A stretch of DNA of 64,000 nucleotides, from contig OY757947.1 in the NCBI GenBank assembly GCA_963585895.1, positions 37,981,450 through 38,045,449 on the forward strand. The letters run 5' to 3'. Origin of the DNA: Sepioteuthis lessoniana. Lineage: Eukaryota > Mollusca > Cephalopoda > Myopsida > Loliginidae. Made by a program: the position numbers and the translations under genes. The stretch's first letter is position 1. Each line of letters opens with the position of its first letter. Of the stretch, positions 58,850-64,000 are shown in pieces. Below the pieces are notes generated by a model that was not told the origin of the DNA, did not search any database, and saw nothing but the letters and a program-made list of their open reading frames with translations.

Positions 58850-59058
58850 TACGTTGGTAAGTGATGTTCTCCTATGGACCCCCTCACGTGGCCGAGCAAA
58901 CGCAGGGTGACCACCTCGAAACTACATAGAGCAGCCCTGTGAGGATACGGAATGTAGCTCTGAGGACCTGCCAGAAGCGATGAACAATAGGGATGAGGGG
59001 AGAGAGAGGGTCTGGGATATCTGTGCTGGTGACCCGACAAGATGATGATGATGATGAT
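58850..59058 (+). mobile_element. RTE-type LINE 3'-end fragment
   Basis: Translates as LVSDVLLWTPSRGRANAG, then after a stop as a CEDTECSSEDLPEAMNN-like end, followed by a GATGATGATGATGATGATT tail (59042-59060). The wording matches the C-terminus of the element at 20638-23312. 5'-truncated to about 200 bases. Confidence 0.75.
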
Positions 59059-59396
59059 TGTTTGCTTGCTTGGTTTTTATTTTTAAAGATTTTCTTTAAG
59101 CATTGGCTTCTATTTTTTAAATTTATTTTAGATTAAGTATTGTTCGTGGATTAATCAACATGATGTTTCAGGAAGTGTTGATGGAATAGCAACCATAAGA
59201 AAAATCTAAATTTCCCATGAATAAATAAAAAAGGAAAAGTGATTTTTATATTATACTATTCCCTAAGTAAATTCTTTATATTATCAATTTGCCACTAATC
59301 ATAAAAAATAAGATACGGACCATCATGTGAAACTCTTGGGGACACCCGACTGACATGACCATTCTGTAAAGGAAATAATAATTTATTTTCCCTCTA
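59059..59396. other. Spacer with an inverted duplicon fragment
   Basis: 59330-59394 (GGACACCCGACTGACATGACC, TTTATTTTCCCTC) is the reverse complement of 17535-17600 and 44240-44310. The mariner copy lands at its end. Otherwise unclassified. Confidence 0.5.
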
Positions 59397-60293
59397 CGAG
59401 GTACATACGATAAGTTTCCAGACTTTTTTCGTATGGGCACTTTTATTGATAGTACACACGTGAAACTCTAGTCCCCTTGGAAGTAATCTCCTCCGGCTGC
59501 AAAGCACTTGTTGTACCGTTCCAACAACTTCTGGAACGCCTTATGGAAGTCCTCTTGTGTGAGCGTGTCAATGACCTTCGTCACAGCCTCCTCAATTGTC
59601 TCACAACGAAAACCTCTGAACTCAGGGAATAAGCAAAAGTCACAGGAAGCAAGGTCTGGACTATAGGGACGATGTGGAACTGTCTTGATGCCCATCTTGC
59701 TCAAATAGTCTGTGACAAGGATGGAGTTGTGGACTGGTGCATTGTCCTGGTGGAAATGCCACTGATCCGATTTGAAGAGTAGCGAGTAATCTTCCCTAGC
59801 GATGAAATTCCGATGGAATTTCTTCCTGAACTTCCTTAAAACCACAACATAGTAACCCTAACCCTAACCCTTTGGCCAATCAACTTTTGTCTATTGACTT
59901 CTTTACTCCTCCCACACCTCTTCTCATCCCTCACAGACTCCCTGCCTTCCTTGAATCTCTTATGCCACTCACAAACTGATATTCGATTCATGCAAGATGC
60001 ACCAAAAGTAGTCTGAAGCATTCCAAACCTTTCTGTGACATTTTTTCCAAGTTTAAAACAGAATTTTATTGCATATCGTTCTTCTAAAATATCAGATAGC
60101 ATTTTTGAAATTCACAAGCTGTGACAATCAGGATTTAGTAGGATGTATTCCAATTGCTGCTGTAGCTGTTCATTTGAACCTAAAAAATCACAAAAATTGG
60201 CCAGTCATCTCATAAGATGTATAGCAATTACATACTGAATGTTCAAGTGTCTACAACAATTTTAAATGTCCATACGAAAAAAGTCTGGAAAGT
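59397..60293 (-). mobile_element. mariner transposon, same internal-deletion derivative, second copy
   Basis: Left end CGAGGTACATACGATAAG with target TA at 59395-59396. The right inverted repeat is present only as CATACGAAAAAAGTCTGGAA and then stops, where LINE sequence begins. Minus-strand C-terminal frame (59468-59845): HQDNAPVHNSILVTDYLSKM, then PHRPYSPDLASCD. The aspartates of HQDN and SCDF are 34 residues apart, the DD34D spacing of mariner. N-terminal frame (59836-60102): LEERYAIKFCFKLGK and RISVCEWHKRFKEGRES, the helix-turn-helix part. The middle with the first catalytic aspartate is gone; the join reads CCCTAACCCTAACCC. Same junction as the 53.7 kb copy but different flanks. Confidence 0.88.
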
Positions 60294-60527
60294 CTTCTAT
60301 GCTACATCCTGTGACCATACGGAGCTCTTGTAGATTATTTCTAGTGGATCGTCCTACACTTACCCGTCCGTGTGAAGGGGTCCATAGGAGAATGTCACTT
60401 ATGAATTCGTCTTTGCTTCTCCAGAAGCGTCCCGCATGTCTTGTTTGTCTAATTTTGATGGTCTTTGAGATGGGTGGTATGTGATCGTATAGCTGTTTTT
60501 TTTCTGTAGGATGTTGCTTCCAGGATA
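60294..60527 (-). mobile_element. RTE-type LINE C-terminal fragment
   Basis: Minus-strand pieces HGRVSVGRS and TNKTCGTLLEKQ-like stretches correspond to the C-terminal region RRTRHAGDCWRSRDEHISD of the 20.6 kb element, with stops. It lies exactly at the truncated mariner end, so one disrupted the other or a deletion joined them. Confidence 0.6.
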
Positions 60528-60531
60528 TGTA

Positions 60532-60532
<1 letters not shown>

Positions 60533-60577
<45 letters not shown>

Positions 60578-60580
60578 CAC
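60533..60580. repeat. TC then TA microsatellite
   Basis: About nine TC units followed by about fourteen TA units. Confidence 0.8.
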
Positions 60581-60994
60581 TTCTATGTATGCATGTATAT
60601 GTGTCTATATATATGAAAATATATATAAATATCTAGTAAGGTGTTATATTAAGAAAGTAAACCAACCTTTTAAAAACTTGTTTATATTTATTACAAAAGC
60701 TCTTTTATAAATAATTCTGACCAATAGAAAAAGATAATTCTTACAAGGGACGTAACCATGCGTGGGGAATTGATTTATGTATTGTCCAGAGTTGTATGTG
60801 TCCCTAGTACTTTCAGCCCGACTTTGGGCCATCATCAGGGGAGGATCTATTACAAAAGTGATGTAACTTTTGTTTTAGCATATTACCACTATGTAAGAGC
60901 GTCTTTACCGTTGAGGATCATGGCGTTTGCTTTTAAATGGGTTTCTATAATTATAGAAACCCATTTAAATTTGTCTGACTCTGTAAGATTTATT

Positions 60995-61054
<60 letters not shown>

Positions 61055-61074
61055 GCCGTTCATCTTCATTTATT
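60581..61074. other. Spacer with a perfect palindrome and a TA run
   Basis: 60640-60760 matches 56480-56600. The palindrome is at 60932-60969, and a TA run of about 27 units at 60998-61052. The 164-residue plus-strand frame crossing these (YIYI run) has no domain and is not called. Confidence 0.5.
60932..60969. repeat. Perfect 38 bp palindrome
   Basis: TTTAAATGGGTTTCTATAA is followed at once by its exact reverse complement TTATAGAAACCCATTTAAA, with no spacer and no mismatch. It could extrude as a cruciform or mark a fold-back junction. No matching partner found elsewhere in the window. Confidence 0.85.
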
Positions 61075-61215
61075 AGAGAAGCAGAGAGTAGTGTCCAGGT
61101 TTAAAGCATCAGTGGTACTTAACATGTTTAGCCGGACAGTCTTTTTCGATGTGGTCCACTGTTTTTCCACACAATTTGTATTTAATTCCTCTAGGAATCG
61201 GTTTCTTTTTCTTGC
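61075..61215 (-). mobile_element. Possible LTR-retroelement Gag zinc-knuckle fossil, second copy
   Basis: The minus strand shows LCGKTVDHIEKDCPAKH, consistent with a CCHC knuckle region. It is paralogous to 26470-26650. Short and broken. Confidence 0.4.
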
Positions 61216-61394
61216 GGTTCTGGTTTCACGTTTATTTCATTATTACCCATAATTAAGGTAAAGCTTCCCGTTCACATATCGGACACGTGCTAACCCGGCA
61301 AATACACAACACATTTCTGCTATAAAATCAACAATCATTGACGGCAAAAAAGGATTTGGCGCCCGACTATGACATAAGACGGAAATAATTCGTT
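61216..61394 (+). repeat. Duplicated module shared with 33.4 kb
   Basis: CATTATTACCCATAATTAAG, GGACACGTGCTAACCCGGC and ACACATTTCTGCTATAAAA match 33422-33510. It recurs partly at 61668-61705. Confidence 0.55.
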
Positions 61395-61620
61395 AAATAA
61401 AACCTCCAAACGATAGCTTGCTCCCGAAAATAAACATTATTGATTAAATGTAACCTCCTATCAATAGTCTGCCCCACTAATAACATCAAAAATCAATTGA
61501 TTAGAACTTAAAAGTAGCCTGCCTTCTGAAAAGAGTAAATTAAATATAAACATCTAATAATAAAATGCAGCCGCCACCCCGCGCCCCCCACCGGAAAAAG
61601 GCAAAAATGATTGAATATAA
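61395..61620 (+). repeat. Minisatellite of about 55 bp, third array
   Basis: AATAAACATTATTGATTAAA, TGTAACCTCCTATCAATAG and TCTGCCCCAC units, more diverged than those in duplicons A and B. Confidence 0.55.
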
Positions 61621-62046
61621 CCCAAACAATACCTACACATTTACGTTCATCACCAGTTACACGAATATGCTTACCCAGCAAATACACAAACACTTTCTGC
61701 TAAAAAAACAGCAGAAACTAACCACAAAAACTGAATTCGGCGGCCGACTACGGCTTTAGGCTAACGGCATTCTTTGCTTTTCATTATTCTTTGCACCCCG
61801 ATCTAACACCTTCTCGCAGCGGTGACTGAGCAATCCTGCCTGAATCTACGGAGCCGTTTTCGCTGATGTTTTGTATAGTCCTTTTTTTACTCTTCATTAA
61901 GAAGCAGATATCATGTCAATGAAAATCGCTTTAACCTGTTATTATACGCAACCCATAAAATATCATTCGAATTGACGGGAGTTTTTCGACAAACCGGCAT
62001 CCGAGATACACATTCTTGCTGCTACCAAAAATCCAGCATGTTTCAA
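61621..62046. other. Spacer with duplicated fragments
   Basis: 61915-62045 matches 27190-27340. Nothing coding was recognised. Confidence 0.4.
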
Positions 62047-62047
62047 T

Positions 62048-62097
<50 letters not shown>
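62047..62097. repeat. TA then GT microsatellite
   Basis: A short TA run followed by about eighteen GT units, then GAAAAGCTAGCTAGC. The sister site at 27343 has TC then TA. Confidence 0.85.
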
Positions 62098-62100
<3 letters not shown>

Positions 62101-62245
62101 AGCTAGCTAGCAAGCTTGATAGATAGATTCTTCCGAATCTATCTGTATATCCATCTATCTGAATCCATTCCAAGCATTTTACTCGGAATCACTTAAAAGA
62201 TGTAGCCACCGCATATATTTCCGTCCGTCAGTCTTTCGTAGCCTG

Positions 62246-62246
<1 letters not shown>

Positions 62247-62290
<44 letters not shown>
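62247..62290. repeat. TA microsatellite
   Basis: About twenty-one uninterrupted TA units. Confidence 0.85.
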
Positions 62291-62291
<1 letters not shown>

Positions 62292-62399
62292 TTTGTAATC
62301 TCCTATTCTAGCTATCTATTTAACTTTCTCAGTCTTTTCATATCTATGCATCTATTAATTTTATATACATATGTCTTTTATATACATATCTCATTTCAA

Positions 62400-62640
62400 T
62401 ACTACATCAGAAGTCTTTATAGTTCTTTAAGGACAACTTCTAGTCCTCTTAGAGCTCTTTTCAAGGTAGTAAGACATACCATCAGCACGGGCACGATGAT
62501 TTCTGCAACCCCAGGCCGCCGAATCCACTAGAATGGGAGCAGCGCCGATTCCTGCATTTCAATACATCAAGTTCTTAGGGGAAATCAGCAACGTTTATTT
62601 CGGAGTCAAAAAACGACGCACCTAGCAACTCTGGCCATAT
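62400..62640 (+). repeat. Third copy of a duplicon A/B fragment
   Basis: CACGATGATTTCTGC, AGCGCCGATTCCTGCATTTC and AATCAGCAACGTTTATTTCG match 43960-44080 and 17140-17290. It shows that the duplicon was assembled from smaller dispersed modules. Confidence 0.6.
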
Positions 62641-63389
62641 AACCTTGCTTGAAATGAAAGTAAATCTTGTCAGAAGGAAAAATCAAACGACAAAATCCAC
62701 ATCAATCACACTATCGACTTCATAACAACGTACGAATAAAACATATTCTATGGGGGATGGAAAAGTTAATTGATCTTTAAAAGAAATCCCCAATAATATA
62801 CAAAATAATGATAAAATCAAGAAAAGCTTAATTTAAAAATAGATTTAAATGATTCATAGAATATTATCCGACAAATAGATATGAAAAAAAAGATAATTTA
62901 TCCAAAAAAAAATCGTGCTAAAATATAATTCCGATTATTTGAGAGTCAAAGAGGATGCAAAAATTAGCATATTTTTTAAATATTTAAAGTGGTATGTATC
63001 TAAACATTTATTTTCCCTTCGGCAAATCACATACAGGACCCGAAGCCTTTTTAATGAGTTGTGACTCTCTGTCTCTCTCTCTCTGCCTCTCTCTCTCATT
63101 CTCTCTCTCTCACACACACGCACACACACAGAGTTATTATTCGTGATGGTTGACAAGGATTCAAATCATAATTTTTCGGCCTTTTCTTCGAGTTGCAGCA
63201 CGAACAGTTTTCTTTTTAAAGTATGGGCGATGAAAGGTGTAAACATCTGGGGTTCTTGTGCTAATATGTTCCTTGAAAGTGTATCTCTTAAGCTCTTAAG
63301 CCTTTCTTTTGAGGCCACTGTAGAAAAAATATCGTCCAATAAAAAACCACGCTAAAAAAACACGGAATGTCTACTAATTTTATTTTGTC
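62641..63389 (+). repeat. Duplicated segment paired with 33641-34365, with a CT/CA microsatellite
   Basis: GAAAGTAAATCTTGTCAGAAG, TGGGGGATGGAAAAGTTAATT, CATACAGGACCCGAAGCC, CT and CA runs (63065-63131), TTTTAAAGTATGGGCGATG and GAGGCCACTGTAGAAAAAAT. Non-coding; diverged from its partner by many single changes and small gaps. Confidence 0.7.
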
Positions 63390-63565
63390 TGTATAAAAAA
63401 TGGTACTTGATGCCTTTTTGCTTAATACCCAGCTTTATAAGATACATACTAAGGATAAAGTGCAGCAACAGAGGAAAAGGAGTTACACATTGGTGTAGTA
63501 GCTATTAAAAAGGAAGCCTTTGGATGACCCTTGACGACAGTCGATAACTAAACTTAATTACTTTT
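63390..63565 (+). mobile_element. SINE family 2 fragment, headless
   Basis: AAAAATGGTACTTGATGCC, TTACACATTGGTGTAGTAGC and GACCCTTGACGACAG match the body and end of the 5099 element. The head is missing. It is located as in the 34366 fragment, so the insertion predates that duplication. Confidence 0.65.
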
Positions 63566-63569
63566 ATAC

Positions 63570-63643
63570 AGACATATATATATATATAGGCACCTATAAA
63601 TATCAACATGTATATGTACATATATATACACTCATATCCATCT

Positions 63644-63712
<69 letters not shown>
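63570..63712. repeat. CA/TA compound microsatellite
   Basis: CA at about 63642-63668 followed by a TA run to about 63711. A further short CA/TA run is at 63798-63819. Minus-strand frames of VCVC and YIYI are artefacts. Confidence 0.85.
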
Positions 63713-63713
<1 letters not shown>

Positions 63714-64000
63714 CTCTTGAAGATTCATTCGGTGAACCTAAGGTAGTTTGATCTAACTCAGTAGGCTTTATTACAATATATATATTGAAAAAGCAACACA
63801 CACACACATATATATATAGTGAAAAATCTCAAGGAAGCTTAACAATAGTAAAAACGAAGAATCCCATCTTTTTCTTCAAGGCATATCTCAGCATCATTTT
63901 CTAATGCTCTATGCCACGTCTTAGTCCAATCAGTCAACTATGAAGTGGTTTTAGGATTGCAATATACCATCAACATTTTTTTAAAAATTGTCTCATGATA
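63713..64000. other. Right-edge spacer, nothing recognised
   Basis: Apart from the short CA/TA run no repeat or frame could be assigned. Confidence 0.4.

Noticed and set aside
60758-61252. A 164-codon plus-strand gene
   Set aside because: It reads through the palindrome and a long TA tract, has no domain, and its end overlaps an antisense retroelement remnant.

Overview
This looks like nuclear DNA of a cephalopod, most likely an octopus. The sequence itself shows an AT-rich, gene-poor, repeat-packed locus with no bacterial-style coding. It contains arrays of C2H2 zinc fingers of one house style ([28 protein letters not shown]), two kinds of tRNA-derived SINE, RTE-type LINEs with trinucleotide tails, mariner elements, Ty3/gypsy fossils and many CT/CA/TA microsatellites. 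Large young C2H2 expansions together with abundant SINEs are known from octopus genomes; the assignment is inference, not a database match.

Layout. 0-1.1 kb: a seven-finger C2H2 exon on the minus strand with a recognisable splice acceptor. 1.6-11.9 kb: a diverged tandem satellite of about 165 bp monomers carrying tRNA-like Pol III boxes, interrupted by SINEs and gypsy integrase fossils. 11.9-15.3 kb: composite interspersed repeats. 15.8-25.6 kb (duplicon A) and 42.6-49.5 kb (duplicon B): a segmental duplication, each copy ending in a C2H2 exon. A carries a 2.7 kb RTE LINE and a SINE that B lacks. 26-34.4 kb: more duplicated modules, a 5'-truncated LINE welded to a decaying zinc-finger array, and a young 186 bp tandem array. 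35.2-36.3 kb: a C2H2 pseudogene of about twelve fingers on the minus strand. 37-41 kb: LINE debris and a Ty3/gypsy fossil. 49.5-60.5 kb: a mosaic of 3'-end modules of the zinc-finger unit, an unknown family of about 800 bp in three copies (one inverted), two mariner deletion derivatives and LINE tails. 60.5-64 kb: microsatellites, a perfect 38 bp palindrome and a copy of the 33.4-34.4 kb module.

How it fits together. The zinc-finger exons at 0.1, 24.4 and 48.1 kb share the acceptor at their 5' end. The same three plus the truncated array at 30.1 kb share a 3' flank (a TGTACATA-like site and then, where the window reaches it, a TA/TG microsatellite and an AATAAA module). The window is therefore best read as a birth-and-death cluster in which one exon-plus-flanks unit was copied repeatedly, some copies decayed, and transposons date the copying. 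No complete multi-exon gene model, RNA gene or CRISPR array can be supported here. Coordinates of repeat edges are by eye and may be off by tens of bases.
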